Shown: positions 12,875-25,269, numbered from the stretch's first letter. The stretch is DNA of 64,000 nucleotides from Papio anubis (GCF_008728515.1 NC_044990.1:9941156-10005155), one strand, 5' to 3'. The notes: generated from the letters alone by a model not told the origin. Numbers and translations: made by a program.

Positions 12875-13000
12875 ATCCGTGATGTGACCTTAGACAAGAT
12901 ACTTCCCTGGGTCTCAGTTTCCCCTCTGTAAGGAAAGGGAGATGACTCTATGGGTTGGATGGTGCTTTCCAGCTTCGTCTTCTCTGCCTTCCTCCAATGC
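12875..13000 (+). repeat. MIR fragment
   Basis: 'gatgtgaccttagacaagatacttccctgggtctcagtttcccctctgtaa' is the MIR core, + strand. Confidence 0.75.
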
Positions 13001-13424
13001 CTTGCTCATGGTACAGATGCATTGCTTAAGGCCCGCTCCACCATCCAGTGCTCAGGACACAGAGCTAATCCACCTTAACCTTCCCTACTAGGGTGGCCAT
13101 TGCCTCAATAGCCTTCTCAACATCCCCTTCCACCAGCTGACTGGTGTACACAGGCAAGATGAGCTCTGCCATGCTTGTTTGGTAAGGCTGGAGGAAGCAA
13201 CACTCTTTATTTCTAAGCCACTAAGAGGCCATGGGATATACCTGAGCAGCTGGAAAAGTAGCAATATATTCATTTCAGATTAATTTAGAGAAGTGAGCTG
13301 GAAAACGCTTGGGCCGTGCCTTGCAACAAATTTGGATCCTCTTAAAAGCTTACATAAGCTGTGATATCCTGATGGTGGGAAGTCTTTCATACTCACTGGG
13401 GGAAGGGGAAGGATCTGACTCTTT

Positions 13425-13437
13425 AACGGTCACCGTT
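13425..13437. promoter_or_regulatory. Short inverted repeat with MYB-like half-sites
   Basis: AACGGT-C-ACCGTT is a 6 bp inverted repeat with a one-base centre. Each arm contains the MYB-type core AACGG/CCGTT. A motif match only; no occupancy is implied. Confidence 0.3.
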
Positions 13438-13714
13438 ACTTTTAACTATTTTAAAAGAAGAAGAAAGGAAGAACACCTTCAAGTAAAGGCATTTAAGGTT
13501 CATTTCTAAGGGACCAGGAACTTGGGTTAGAACAATTTACACTAATTTTTACACTAGATGAGAAGAGAGGTGATAGTGGGCACTAGAGGCTGGCAAGTCC
13601 ACGCTGCTCCCCCTCTGCTCATGCATCTGTGTCCTCCCTGGAGGTAGCTGGGGAACCTCACGCAGAGGCTGGAGAGCTGGGCTTGAGGGACCAGTGAGCA
13701 GCGTCGCTCTCCTG

Positions 13715-13890
13715 TACTGGGATCCTGGTTCCAGCACTTACTAGCTGTGGGAAGCCAGGCAAGTCCATCAACCTTTCTGTGCCTCAGTTTCCTGATCTAT
13801 AAAATGGAGACGATAACTGTATCTCTCTTGCAGAGTTGTTGAGAGGATTAATAGAAAAGACTCAGTGCTTGGCACATAATAACCTCAACA
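13715..13890 (+). repeat. MIR
   Basis: Long MIR match: 'ccagcacttactagctgtgggaagccaggcaagtcc', 'gtgcctcagtttcctgatctataaaatggagacgataac' and 'agtgcttggcacataataa'. Confidence 0.9.
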
Positions 13891-13899
13891 GAGGCTAGA

Positions 13900-16800
13900 C
13901 GTTAGTGACAGTGCTGTCCAAGCCTGCATTCACTATTTTAAAATTAAAGTACTTTTCTAATTTTTGGCACCTTAACATGGCTAAAGAGACAACTCTCTTT
14001 CAAGTTTCAGCTTGGGGTGGGTTTGAAAGGTCCCAGCACAATCGCCCCCGCCAGTTTTGCCCTCCTTCCCTTGTTTAAGCAATATCTGGTCTCCATTTTT
14101 ACACAAGTGGTTTAACAATCTAGATTCACTGACGAGCTCCCTTTAGCCTTCCCTCCTTTCCTCTTCTTCAGGACAAGCTGCTGGAGAATCCTCTGAATTT
14201 CAACCCCGGGGAAGCCCCAAATCTTCTGGAGTCACTTTCTCTTTTAGAATCTTAAGACCATTGATTCTGTCTATTTTCTAAAGCTGTAGAGACAGCCACT
14301 CAAGAAACAGAATTTCAAAACGATACTATATTCGATGAATTAGTCAATTCCCTTGTGGTAGACGTGAAATTATCCCTAAACCACCCCAACAGAGGAGACT
14401 CTTACAGTGACAGGCAAGGAGATGCTGGGTTGTAACAATAGGAGAGCTCATTTGCAATGCAAATGAGCAACCAGCAGGCAAATGAACCCTTATGGGAAAA
14501 CCACTCTAATCATAAAACCCACTTGCTTTGGGGAAACTGCAATGTAAGGACAAGCAGAATCATAGCTCCGTGAATTCCCTCTAATACAGGATATTAGGGA
14601 ATTATCCGGGTAGTTTTCTATGAAATTGTATTTGAATGAAACAAAAGGCATTGCTGGGCAGTAGATAATACCTTTAAAAACTGAATCCACAACTGCAGAC
14701 TAAATTATTTATGGTTGTCACTATAGCTGTGATAGTTTGGATATGAAATAGTCAGGCTTTTCCCTCTGTTTTTATTTGTAGGAAAACAAGTCATTCAAGC
14801 TTTTTAGTGATACAATGTGACTTGCTGTCGATGGCAGTTACGAATTTCCAAGCCCTGCCAAGCACAGGAGTACCCAGAAGGGACATATGTTTTCTCTGCT
14901 TTGTGTTCCAAATTTGCCTTAAAAACATGCAATTATGTGAAGGCCTGATTTATATTTTCAAGGAAAAGCACAATAATGGCCCTGTTTTCTAGCTGTGTTT
15001 CTCCAAAACGTATTTATATTGCTGCCTTTAAAAAAGAAGTTGGCTAATGATCACTGGATTTTTGCTTTCCTTCGTGACATATGAAAATTTGATGGGGTCT
15101 GTGAGATTTAAGAACTGTTTTCTTAAGTGCAAAGGAAATTTAGTTAACATAGTATTGTGCCGAGAGCCTGACAAATCTTCTGTAGTTACCTTTCATCCAT
15201 TTCCTTATTTTTGTGGAGAGTGGGAGAAGGGAGGCAGGAAGTGAGAGAAGATGTGGCCAGGAGGCAGTGATGGTAGCATGACCCCAGAGGACAGACAGCA
15301 AACCTCAGCTGGCTCCAAAGGCATGACAGGTGTAGGTGTGTCATGATTGTTTGGTGGTGGAGGTGGGGTGAGGTGGGATATTTGTTGGGGATGGCTCTGA
15401 GGAGAATTTGTGAAGGGAAAAAGGCTTTTCGGTTGCATTTTATGCTTAAATGAAAATGACTGCAAAGCCCTTTATAAATTATATAATCACACTCCCTTTA
15501 GATTTCATGCCCTTCATTGCTATTATTAATGATGGCTTTCACTCCACTCTCTCAGCAGCATTTCCAGGAAATGTATTGAGAGAAGATGAGTTAGTCTCTT
15601 TCTGGATTGGGGAGCCCCCTCCTGGGAGGTAGGGCAATTTTTGTTGTTGTTTTTTCTTTTTCAGTGATGAAGGTAGAGAAAGGCAAAAGGGCAATTCCAC
15701 ATAAAATGGTAGTTAGTGGACAGGCAATCCATCACAGTAAAAAATTTCAGGAAGTATTGAAGCTAAGACAAAAAAATATTCAGGTACAGTGGAAAAAATG
15801 AAAGTTTGTGGTAGGGATATATAGGCAATACATTTTGATTCCTTTGTACAAATCTATAAAACAAATGTGTTTTATGTAACTTGTGGGCTAATAAAGTATT
15901 TATATCTGATATTTAGAATTATAAGGGCTCAGAAAAATACAATGTGAAAAACTGTGACAGGAGCATATCTTTCCTATAATTTTCTAACCTTAAGAGAAAT
16001 AATTTTCAAATCCTTAAAAAGTTGTTTCACCTTCTGGATTTCACCTCTAGAACTCAGGCGGAGAAGTCATCTAGGTGTTCTTAGAGACAGGATCTTTTTA
16101 TTAAAGCTCAGACCCACGTATGTTTTTCTCACGTGTTGTGTGTGAGCCTGGCAAACTCTTATCTGCTGTTTTGGATCCTAGAGGAGGCTTTGGCCAAAGA
16201 ACACTTTGTTAAATTAACTCAGTGGTAATGCCTTTTGTCTGATAAGGGAAATGGCTCTCAGTTTGATGAAATATCTTTTGCGTGTATTTAAATACTGGTA
16301 AGATCTTTCTCCCAGTTAACTTTTGAAATTACCTCCTGGGTTTGGATCTTGCCAGAAGAGCCCTACAAAGAATTTTCAAGTAGAAACTTCAGGCTACATG
16401 TGTCTCCTCCACTCTAGAGCTGGGTCCTTGGTTTTGTTCCTCGATGAAAAGTAATTGTGAGATCATTCAAGTCACAATTTGAAAGATGCTTTAATTTTAT
16501 AAAATGGCGAATCTCTCAATAGCCTTGGTGTCAGTCTGCGTTTTACAGGAAGGGCCACCACCTTGGAGACTGGTACACAGAGATTTCAGGAGATGATCCT
16601 ATTGGGAGAAAAGACAATTTCCTCCTTTGCTATTTGCGTCAGGCCTCATGAGACAGTGTAACAACATCAGAGCCTGACTCGGCTGTATCACTCGTGATAG
16701 TTTATTCATTCTAAGCCAGATGTTTGGGGATTTTCATTTATAAAAGGCAAATTGGTGAGACAGTAGCTAAGAGACTGAAGGTGAGGAGGAGATATTCTCT

Positions 16801-18080
16801 GGTGATGTTTATTGACTAAAAGAGATCCAGTTTCACTAACACCAGAGTACCTCTGTCCAATGGCCGCAGCTTCAGAAAATTTACCCCAGAAAGAGAGATG
16901 GTAGGTCAATTCCCCCAAGGCCTCCTCCTGGCTCAGCATGGGTGAGAGACGGGCTGGGGAGCATGGGATGTGGCAGAGGCAGCTCTAACACACAGGACCC
17001 CTGACGGGGGACAGTCTTTCAAATCTGACACAGTAAAATATTTGGAGACTCCCTTTTCTCATTCAGTCTAGCTCCTGATCCTTTTTTTGAGGGAGTGTGG
17101 AGGCTTCCTCTTTTCTTTCTCAAGTCAAAGCCTATCCAACCTCCCTCTCCTCCCACTACCTCTCCACCTCCTCCTTCCACCCACCCAGGAAAGCCAACCC
17201 TACCCTAGAATTTGGGGTTGTGGAATTAATTAAATTGGCATAGAGACTTACAACAGTGAGGGCTGGAATATCCAAAGTTACCTGGAGGCTCAGCTTATCT
17301 CACTGGCCTCATAAAGAGAGAAATTATGGGTTTCCAGAAATTGTATTTTATAGATATTACTATTAGCATTATACATTTTTAATTTATTTTCTTTTTGTTT
17401 TGATAAGATAATATCAAATGACCCTTGAAGAGTTACAAAACTTAAATGCACCCTTTCAGGTAGGAATTGGCCAGGTGAACTCTCAAAATATTCATCTGGG
17501 TAATTTGATTTTCTTTTTGAAGATTGATTTTTCAGTGAAAATTCTTTTAATTCTATAAAATAGCAATGAAGATTAAATTATTTTTAAATTGTCACTTCTT
17601 AATGGAATTAGAAACAAATTGTGACTGCGTCAGAGAAATGAACAAAAGAGATACATGTTAGAAACTGACAGAGTTTAGGTAAGTCTAATTAGACATTCAA
17701 TTCTTTGGACTTTGGCTCCTAGACTAAAGAAAATGCAGCTTATGTTCATAGCTAATGTTGCTTTCAGGAGTATGAAAAGAGAGGAAGACAGCTGCTGGAT
17801 CTGGAAACTTTCAAATGCATAATGAAACAGAGTATGAGGTCACAGAATAAAGTAAATGGGTTTTATAAACGTTGGATCATTGAAACCACAGTTAAAACTT
17901 TAACCACATGAACCAATTAGGCCAGATCATCTATCTGTAAGATCACTTTCAGCTCTGAACTGTAATTTCTACTTTAAACCAGTCTGATTTACTGAACAGT
18001 TTACATGGGAAAATATATTTAAATTACTTAGTACACTAGACCAACAAGACATTTAAAGACTTTTCTTAAAAAGGAGAAAA
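13900..18080. other. AT-rich unique-looking region
   Basis: More than 4 kb with no Alu, L1 or LTR that I recognise, unusually repeat-poor for this window. The only structured site noted is the palindrome at 14446. At 15649-15697 a T-rich acceptor-like tract precedes a short open segment, but there is no supporting partner exon. Confidence 0.5.
14446..14468. promoter_or_regulatory. 23 bp palindrome containing an octamer motif
   Basis: The arms GCTCATTTGCA and TGCAAATGAGC are perfect inverted repeats around one central A. They create the POU/OCT octamer ATGCAAAT at 14457-14464, with a near-octamer in the other arm. A further GCAAATGA follows at about 14478. The surrounding few hundred bases contain no repeat I recognise. 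Confidence 0.4.
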
Positions 18081-18386
18081 GGCCAGGCGCGGTGCCTCAT
18101 GCCTGTAATCCCAGCACTTTTGGGAGGCTGAGGCGGGCAGATCATGTGAGGTCAGGAATTCGAGACCAGCCTGACCAACATAGAGAAACCCTGTCTCTAC
18201 TAAAAATACAAAATTAGCTGGGAGTGGTGGCCCATGCCTGTAATCCCAGCTACTCGGGAGGCTGAGGCAGGAGAATCGCTTGAACCCAGGAGGCGGAGGT
18301 TGCAGTGAGCCGAGATCGAGCCATTGCACTCCAGCCTGGACAACAAGAGTGAAACTCGGTCTCAAAAACAACAACAACAAAAAAGG
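18081..18386 (+). mobile_element. Alu (S-type)
   Basis: Full Alu 'ggccaggcgcggtgcctcatgcctgtaatccc' ending in (AAC)n. Flanks 'aaaaaggagaaaa' and 'aaaaaaggagacaag' are the duplication. Confidence 0.95.
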
Positions 18387-18852
18387 AGACAAGACTTTTA
18401 TTACATCACTGGTTTTATATGTATTTTTGTCCAGAGAGTTTGGGCATTTCCCTTACCCCAATCTGCTGGAATGAGGTATTTTAAACTTTTTCTCTGCCAC
18501 CTTGGTTAACCTAGAATATGAAATCTTAATGAATAAGGTTGTACTCATATCATAAAATAAAATACATATCATAAAGGAACAAGCTGTTTAAGCTCTATTT
18601 GTTAAGGTTTCATGCTTATATCTTAAATTATAGGAAAAAAGTATTCAAGGTAAAGCTCTATGATCTTGTTCCCGGAGTTTGAACAAAAACACACTCTTGT
18701 CAGACTGTAGGCTGGTGAAGTTCCCAGGTGCCCTTTTCAAGGGCAGAGCCCCAGATTCCATGGCTACAGTGGGAGTTTAGGGGTGCTTAGCATTTCACCT
18801 GCCGTGGCAAGGGAATGTTAAATAACACATATTTTTAAAAAGTGCCCCTTCC

Positions 18853-19519
18853 TGTCTTAATCTATTCGGGCTGCTATAACAAAACACCTTAGACTTGGTG
18901 GCTTATAAACAATACATATTTGTTTTTTAACAGTTCTGGAGGCTGGAAAGTCCGAGATGAAGGCAGATTCACTGTCTGGTGAGGGTCTGCTTCCTCGTTT
19001 CTGGGAAGCACTGCCTCACAGTGTGCTCACGTGGTGAGGGGTGAGGGGTCTCTCTGGGTCCTCTTTTTTTTTTTTTTTTTGAGACGGAGTCTCGCTCTGT
19101 CGCCCAGGCTGGAGTGCAGTGGCTGGATCTCAGCTCACTGCAAGCTCCACCTCCCGGGTTCACGCCATTCTCCCGCCTCAGCCTCCGAGTAGCTGGGACT
19201 ACAGGCGCCCGCCACCTCGCCCGGCTAGTTTTTTGTATTTTTTAGTACAGACGGGGTTTCACCATGTTAGCCAGGATGGTCTCGATCTCCTGACCTCGTG
19301 ATCCGCCCGCCTCGGCCTCCCAAAGTGCTGGGATTACAGGCTTGAGCCACCGCGCCCGGCCTGGGTCCTCTTTTTATAAGGCCACTAATCGCATTCATGA
19401 GGGATCTGCCCTCATGACCTAATCACCTCCCAAAGGCCCCACCTCCCAGTACCATCATATTGGGAGGTAGGATTCCAACATATGAATTTTGGGAGAACAC
19501 AAACATTCAGACCACAGCA
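18853..19519 (-). mobile_element. MLT1A-type MaLR LTR, split by an Alu
   Basis: Reverse complement of an MLT1A-like LTR: 'tgtcttaatctattcgggctgctataacaaaacacc' to 'caacatatgaattttgggagaacacaaacattcagaccacagca'. It is interrupted at 'tgggtcctcttttt' by the young Alu at 19063-19361, after which the LTR resumes without loss. Confidence 0.9.
19063..19361 (-). mobile_element. Young AluY, Old World monkey type
   Basis: Full-length, low-divergence Alu on the minus strand. The duplicated flank 'tgggtcctcttttt' is intact on both sides. It ends 'caggcttgagccaccgcgcccggcc' and has 'ccacctcgcccggct', a pattern I associate with cercopithecid AluY lineages. Confidence 0.95.
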
Positions 19520-19685
19520 CCTTCATTTGTGTGAAATGAAACAAACTTCCTGATAGGAAGAGAGAGGAGCATCTTATTTAAATGGATAAATTATTCAGTG
19601 TTTTAGCAATATCCCAGATATTTTAAACCAAAGTAGTGTCATTACCTATACTTTTAGAATGCCTGCCTGCCTAGTCATCCACCCA

Positions 19686-19792
19686 TTCCTTTATTCCTTC
19701 TGTTCTCCCCTCCCTCCCTCCTTCCCTCCCTCCCTCCCTCCCTCCCTTCCTTCCTTCACTCGTTCCTTCCTTCCCTCCTTCTTTCAATACAG
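19686..19792 (+). repeat. (CCCT)n / (CCTT)n pyrimidine tract
   Basis: About 100 bases of CCCT grading to CCTT repeats, all pyrimidine on the + strand. Such tracts can form triplex DNA and vary in length. Confidence 0.95.
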
Positions 19793-19904
19793 ATTTACTG
19801 TGGGAGGCTTTGTCTTAGCCCCCATGGTGCAGTCAGTCAAGTTATGGTCTGTGTCCTGGGGAAGATCAGAACTGCAGTAGAATTAAGCCTGGGTGCAGTG
19901 GGAG

Positions 19905-20150
19905 CACCCAACCCAGACCAAGGAGTCAGGGAGCCTCCTGCAAGGTGAACCTTGGGCTGAGTTTTGAGGGATGAAGGGAATCGCTCCATAAAGGAGGGAG
20001 AGAGAAGCAAGGCCTCCTAGGCAGAGGGAACAGCATGTGCAAAAGCCCAGAGGCACGAGTCCGCATGCTGCCTGTTACACACATCCAGTGGAGCGTGTGC
20101 GAGGAGAGGCGGTGTGGGACCAGGACAGACAATACATTATCTGGGGCCAT
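19905..20150 (-). repeat. L2 fragment
   Basis: Minus-strand L2 body: 'gggctgagttttgagggatgaa' and 'cctcctaggcagagggaacagcatgtgcaaaagcccagaggc'. Confidence 0.7.
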
Positions 20151-20269
20151 TTTTGCTCAGTGAAATGTTACCCAGTACATCACTGAGGAGCCATGAGACC
20201 ATTTCTCTCTTCACTTATGTATCAAACAGTCACTGACTTCCAACTGTGTGTCCACATTGCTTTAGGATC

Positions 20270-20450
20270 TTTATATATTTTATTTCATCAGTCTCCAGAA
20301 TATCAAAAGAGCCCCCGTCAAAAGGATTCTTATTCCTATTTCATAGCTGAAAAGAATGAGGTTTAAATAATCTGAGTAACTTGCTTGAAACCCCTCAGCT
20401 ACTAAGGAATAGATTCGGGATTGGAACTCTAGTCTGTCTCTAAAGCTCAT
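20270..20450 (-). repeat. MIR fragment
   Basis: 'cctatttcatagctgaaaagaatgaggtttaaataatctgagtaacttgc' and 'ggattggaactctagtctgtctc' match MIR reversed. Confidence 0.7.
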
Positions 20451-20454
20451 TATA

Positions 20455-20810
20455 TCAGTTAGGATTGGCTTTAACTACAGGTGACAGAATATACATAACC
20501 TCAAAGGCCTAAGTGAGGCAGAAGCTTTTTCCTCTCTCACGTAGGAAGTCGGGGGTCAAGTGGCTTCGTGAAATTTTCAGGGACCAGACCCCTTCTACTC
20601 TGTGGTTCTGCCATCCTCAGCCTGTGCGTTCCTCCTCATGGCCCAATGTGACTGCTCAGACTCCAGACAACATGCTCTCATTCCAGCCAACAGGAAGGGA
20701 GGCGTGTCAAGGAAAGACTCACCTCTTCCCTTAACAGACAATTCCCAGAAGCTGCCCATGACACTTGCATTTGCAACTTTTTAGTCAGAAATTAATCATG
20801 TGTCATATCT
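20455..20810. repeat. Ancient interspersed repeat, unassigned
   Basis: The 'atcagttaggattggctttaactacaggtgacagaa...cctcaaaggc' start is a recurrent old repeat pattern. The family is not named. Confidence 0.4.
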
Positions 20811-22381
20811 AGCTGCAAAGGAAGCAGGCAAATCTGGTCTTTGTTCATTTCTTTTCCACTATTCTAGGGTTTTGTATTCTAGTACCTGCTAAGACCCAGA
20901 AAGTATCTCCCTTGCTCTTTCTATGCAATGCTGACTTACTTCATCAAAATTCAGTGCCAAGAAGGGGAAAGAGTGCTAAAGCATACATTCAGGCAGGGCA
21001 TGATGTGTAGGATGTTTCAGATGTAGGTGGCATCTAGAGGAACAGTGGTCGCAGCCCAGAAGCATACCAAGCCCTGTGGCTTCCTTGCAAAGCCAAGAGG
21101 GTGTCCTAACTTTCCTAGAAATACTGTACTTAGATGCTCCTCCTTTTAAACTGATAGTGGTCTGCAGTTACCCATATAGAACTTATCATTTTCTATTACA
21201 TGCTTGGTTTGCTTGTCTGTGACCCTACTAGATAGTAAATGCCACAAAAGCGCATCTTTCAGCTCTGAAGCCTTAGCATCTGGCACAGTGTTTGACCTAC
21301 CATTGGTGCTCAATCTGAGTGTCTCCAGTGACTGAATCACTGTGTGGAGGCAGAGTTCAGTGTCCCTGGGTGTCCCACTGAGAATCATACCCTTTCATGC
21401 AGAAGCACGTGCTCCTCCTCAGCTCTGGGCTGGAAGGAGGAGGCTGGGTCTCTCTGGGCACAGCCCACAGTGCTGCAGGGCCAACAAGAGCCCATCTGAT
21501 GGCCCATAGCCTCACCATGCAGCTCACAACACCGCATGGCCCTTCCCTGCTACCATCCTGTCTGGAACCTCAGAGTGCCCAGGGGTACACACAGCTCTCC
21601 CAGGCTTGGCTCCACGGTCACAGAGGTGATCTTGGGGGCAGCCTGAGCCCAGTGTGTAAATGCTACTCCTTTTCTGCTTTCTGTTCCATCTCTGACCCTA
21701 GGCACTTGTTGAAGCCATACCTCTGGGTGTTTTGGTTTGTACATTTATTCCAAAAATATGTGTTAAATATTGTGTGCATGGTATTGTCTAGTGGTCATGG
21801 TGAAGTTTGGCACCGTCAGCCCACCCCAGGAATGTGACATGTCTCCACTGGAGCATGACTTAGAAGGAACTGGTGCTGAGCTTGGTTGCACAGCCAGCGT
21901 CTTTCTTCATGGCCCCTACACTGGCCCCGGGTGTTGACTTACCACCACGCAATGCCCTGGTGTGTTGGACACTAGGCATCACCTCATATTCTCCATTTCA
22001 CTGTCACTACTGTTCAAAGGCAGACACCCTGGGATATATGAGAAAACCAACACCTTACTTCCCAACACAGACACGTAACACAACCAGCTCTGTTGAAGCT
22101 GCCTTCTACATACGTTCATGAAATTACAGATCTTGGGGCTTGAAAGGACCTTAGAGTTTTCTTAATGTTTAACCCCTTCGGTTCTCAAATTCTCTTCTCT
22201 GCTAAACCATGAGCCAGCATGTGCTTTAATGCATTCAGGTAAAAAGAACTCAATACCTTATAGAGCAGCCCATTTCAAGGTTGGAAAGCTCTGACCTTAG
22301 ATATTTCTTTCTCCCCTATGAGCTGAAATTAGTCTTATTGACGTTCTACCCTCTAGCCCAATTTCTATACTTTTCAGCCAC

Positions 22382-23200
22382 TGTGTTAGTTATTCATTGC
22401 TCCATAATAAATTATCAAAAACTTAGTAGCTTAAAACAATACACTTTTTCTTTTTCTTTCTTTTTTTTTTTTTTTTTTTTTGAGACAGTCTTTCGCTCTT
22501 GTTGCCCAGGCTAGAGTATAATGGTGCAATCTCAGCTCACTGTAACCTCTACCTCCCAGGTTCAAGCAATTCTTCTGCCTTAGCCTCCCAAGTAGCTGGG
22601 ATTACAGGCATGTGCTACCACGCCCAGCTAATTTTTTGTATTTAGTAGAGATGAGATTTCACCATGTTGGTCAGGCTGGTCTTGAACTCCTGACCTCAAG
22701 TGATCCAACTGCCTCGTGTCTCACTGTGTTTGTAAATGAGGAATCCAGGCATGGCCTAGCTGGGTCCTCAGAGGTGAGACCCTCAGCTGGGTCTCACCAG
22801 GTTGGGGGCCTCATTTGAAAGCTTGCCTGGGGAAGGATCTGCTTCCAAGCTCACGTGACTGTTGCCAGGATTCGGTTCCTTGCAGGTTGTTGGACTAACG
22901 GTCTCAATTCCTTGCTGGCTGTTGGCCATAGGCTGCCCTTAGTTCCTTGCCATGTAGGCTTCATTATAGGACAACTAACGGTATGGCAGCCAGCTTCATC
23001 AGAGCCAGCAAGGGAGCGAGTCTGCTGGCAAGACAAACTATGATCTCATGTAATGTCATCACAGAAGTGACATCTTCTCAACGTTGAGGTATTCTATTGG
23101 CTCCAAGAAAGTTACTCAGAGCATGAGAATAATATAGGCCATGAACACTAGGAGGCAGGGATTACTGGGTTCATCTAACGGTCTGCCTGTATAGCCGCCC
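22382..23200 (-). repeat. Ancient LTR-like repeat interrupted by an Alu
   Basis: It opens 'tgtgttagttattcattgctccataataaattatc', is interrupted at about 22444 by an Alu, and resumes at about 22716 with 'gagtcc'-type sequence. The body, including 'ccttgctggctgttggcc', is a pattern I know from old mammalian repeats but cannot name. Confidence 0.55.
22444..22715 (-). mobile_element. 5'-truncated Alu
   Basis: The poly(T) head and both arms are present on the minus strand, but the element stops at 'gatccaactgcctcg'. The last ~45 bases of the Alu 5' end are missing. No clear target-site duplication was seen. Confidence 0.9.
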
Positions 23201-24317
23201 AGAAAAAATCTCTCTCTCCTACAGAATGATCCTGCTAATATTTGAAAATAATTCTCACGACTCACACGTCTTTTTGTCTCAGTTTACACCCAAGTGAGTA
23301 TCCTCACCATCCTTGTCCTTTGAACTTGGTTTGCTGTTTAACTCAAAATAAGACCCCTAAACAGAGACTAGTGTTTCGTCAGGAACTGACCAGGGCGGAG
23401 GGGGACTTCCTGGAAGCATGAACACTGAGGAACCCACCGCTGCTTCTGCTAATTAGGGCTTGATTTAAAAAATAAAAGGTCCAGGAGCCCAGGTCTCTCA
23501 CTGGAGAAGGGCTTTGGTGTCTGCACTGAATTTCAATTAACCATCCTATTAACGTTTTGGAGTTCCAGAGATCTTTGAGTATTATGCATTTTTGAATGTG
23601 AAATTTATATGAAGATTTCCTCCTCCTTCTATACCCCTCTCCCCAGCAATCTAGTAATTTCTATAAACAGATTTGGGTCTTTTTTCTCTCTAGAGTATTA
23701 ACAAATAGAATAACTTTTCATGAAAACAGACTATGAAGCAGTGAGCAGAATTCAGTGGGATAAGCTGGGTTTTTTGTGAATCAGATTTGGAGTTCCAGGG
23801 AATTTGCACAATGTATTTCTTTCCAAGCCCACTCCTTTCTGGAGTACCCTTTGCCCCTCAGTACCTTTGGCCAACCTGAAGTTGAACCAAGGGGACGTGC
23901 TTGCTCACAATCTTCAAATGCTTACCATGTCTGGCTATACTTGGAATAGTTCAACTAGGAATTTCGGTAACTAAGGCAAGTTCCTAGAAGGGTATCCTAA
24001 AACTAAGGATTGAAGGGTGCATCCACGACTTCACCCCAAAGCAAGAGCACACCAGTGAGCAAGAAACGCCACGGGCAGCGGCACCTGGTGATCATCAGAT
24101 GAGTGTTTGGAACAGGGATGCCACAGAATAAATTCTCAGCAAATATGATCATCATCATGATTAATATTTCCAAATTTGGGATGTATAATAACAAGAGGCT
24201 AAGAAGGCTGCTTTTAACATTCTTCATCGTCATGTCCGTCAGTGCACTTCCATTGTCCTAGAATGAATTAAGTTTTAAAATGACAAGTTGAGCAGTAAGA
24301 CACCTCTCTATTCAGTC
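23200..24317. other. No gene recognised
   Basis: Unique-looking AT-rich sequence without a recognised repeat or exon. Confidence 0.5.
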
Positions 24318-24612
24318 CGGGCATCCTGGCTCACGCCTGTAATCCCAACACTTTGGGAGGCCGAGGTGGGCAGATCACTTGAGGTCAGGAGTTCAAGACC
24401 AGCCTGGCCAATGTGGTGAAACCACATCTCTACTAAAAATACAAAAATTAGCCGGGCATTTTGGCATGCGCCTGCAGTCCCAGCTACTCCAGAGGCCGAG
24501 GCAGGAGAATTGGTTGAATCCGGGAGGCAGAGGCTGCAGGGAGCAGAGATCGTGCCATTGCACTCCAGCCTGGGCAACGGAGCAAGACTCCGTCCAAAAA
24601 CAACAACAAAAA
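24318..24612 (+). mobile_element. Alu (S-type)
   Basis: Full Alu ending in (AAC)n. The flanks 'acacctctctattcag' and 'acacctctctatgcag' are a clear duplication. Confidence 0.95.
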
Positions 24613-24894
24613 CACCTCTCTATGCAGACTTTCGGCCAATTTCCCCGCCAAATTAAATACAAGTTGTCTCATTGTCGTTTGATTTGAAAAGGAATATTCA
24701 GGATTCCAGGGAAAAGAAGGAAAGCTTCTAATGAAGTAGGGCTTTTGGGGAACATGGAGAGAAAACGTAGATTTCACAAGCCCCAAGTATCCCCGACCCC
24801 TTCACTCTGACCACAGAGTTTTTTCTGCAGGTGTACTGCTAAGATTCAAAATGAGGCACACTTCCTGGTGGGTAGGACTGCGGAGTGTCACACC

Positions 24895-25085
24895 AATGGG
24901 GACTCATGTCTCTGGCCAGCCACTTACTAGTTATGATTGTAGGCAAGTTATTTAACCTTTATAAGCTTAAGTTTCCCAGTTTGTAAAATGGGATGAACAA
25001 TAAAACCTATCTCCCACAGTTATCTTGAGAATTGAGAGGAAGGTCTGTGTTGCATGGAACATGGTACACTCTCAATAACAACCAT
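24895..25085 (+). repeat. MIR
   Basis: 'ccagccacttactagttatgattgtaggcaagttatttaacc' to 'gtacactctcaataaca' is a + strand MIR. It ends about 125 bp before WD-gene exon A. Confidence 0.85.
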
Positions 25086-25209
25086 CATCATCATCATCCT
25101 CTTTAGAGAAAGAAACTGGCAGCAGAAGCAAGCCCAGCAGCTGGGTAACAGACTTCTGGGCTCGGCTCAACAGGCACACCCCAGTTATTACCCCCCAAGA
25201 TTTTGGCAG

Positions 25210-25269
25210 CCGCGCTTATGTGCTAATAATGATGTTACGTCCAAGAAAGGAATTATCCATGCCCAGATG
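25210..25269 (+). CDS. WD-gene exon A (20 codons, EF-hand-like loop)
   Basis: The acceptor is TTTTGGCAG|C and the donor is ATG|GTAAGG. The exon is 60 nt, phase 0 at both ends, and encodes PRLCANNDVTSKKGIIHAQM. The segment SKKGII has the Gly-x-Ile spacing of an EF-hand loop, but the acidic ligands are mostly missing, so calcium binding is unlikely. An alternative acceptor at CCCCAAG|A (exon from 25200) would add FWQ in the same frame. The open frame continues upstream to about 25054 without a stop, so the left edge is the least certain boundary. The exon is separated from the next by only 65 nt. Confidence 0.6.

Noticed and set aside
15649..15697. Exon-like segment after TTTTTCTTTTTCAG ending at GTAGTT
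   Set aside because: Short, with no partner exon and no recognisable peptide. T-rich AG sites are common by chance in AT-rich DNA.
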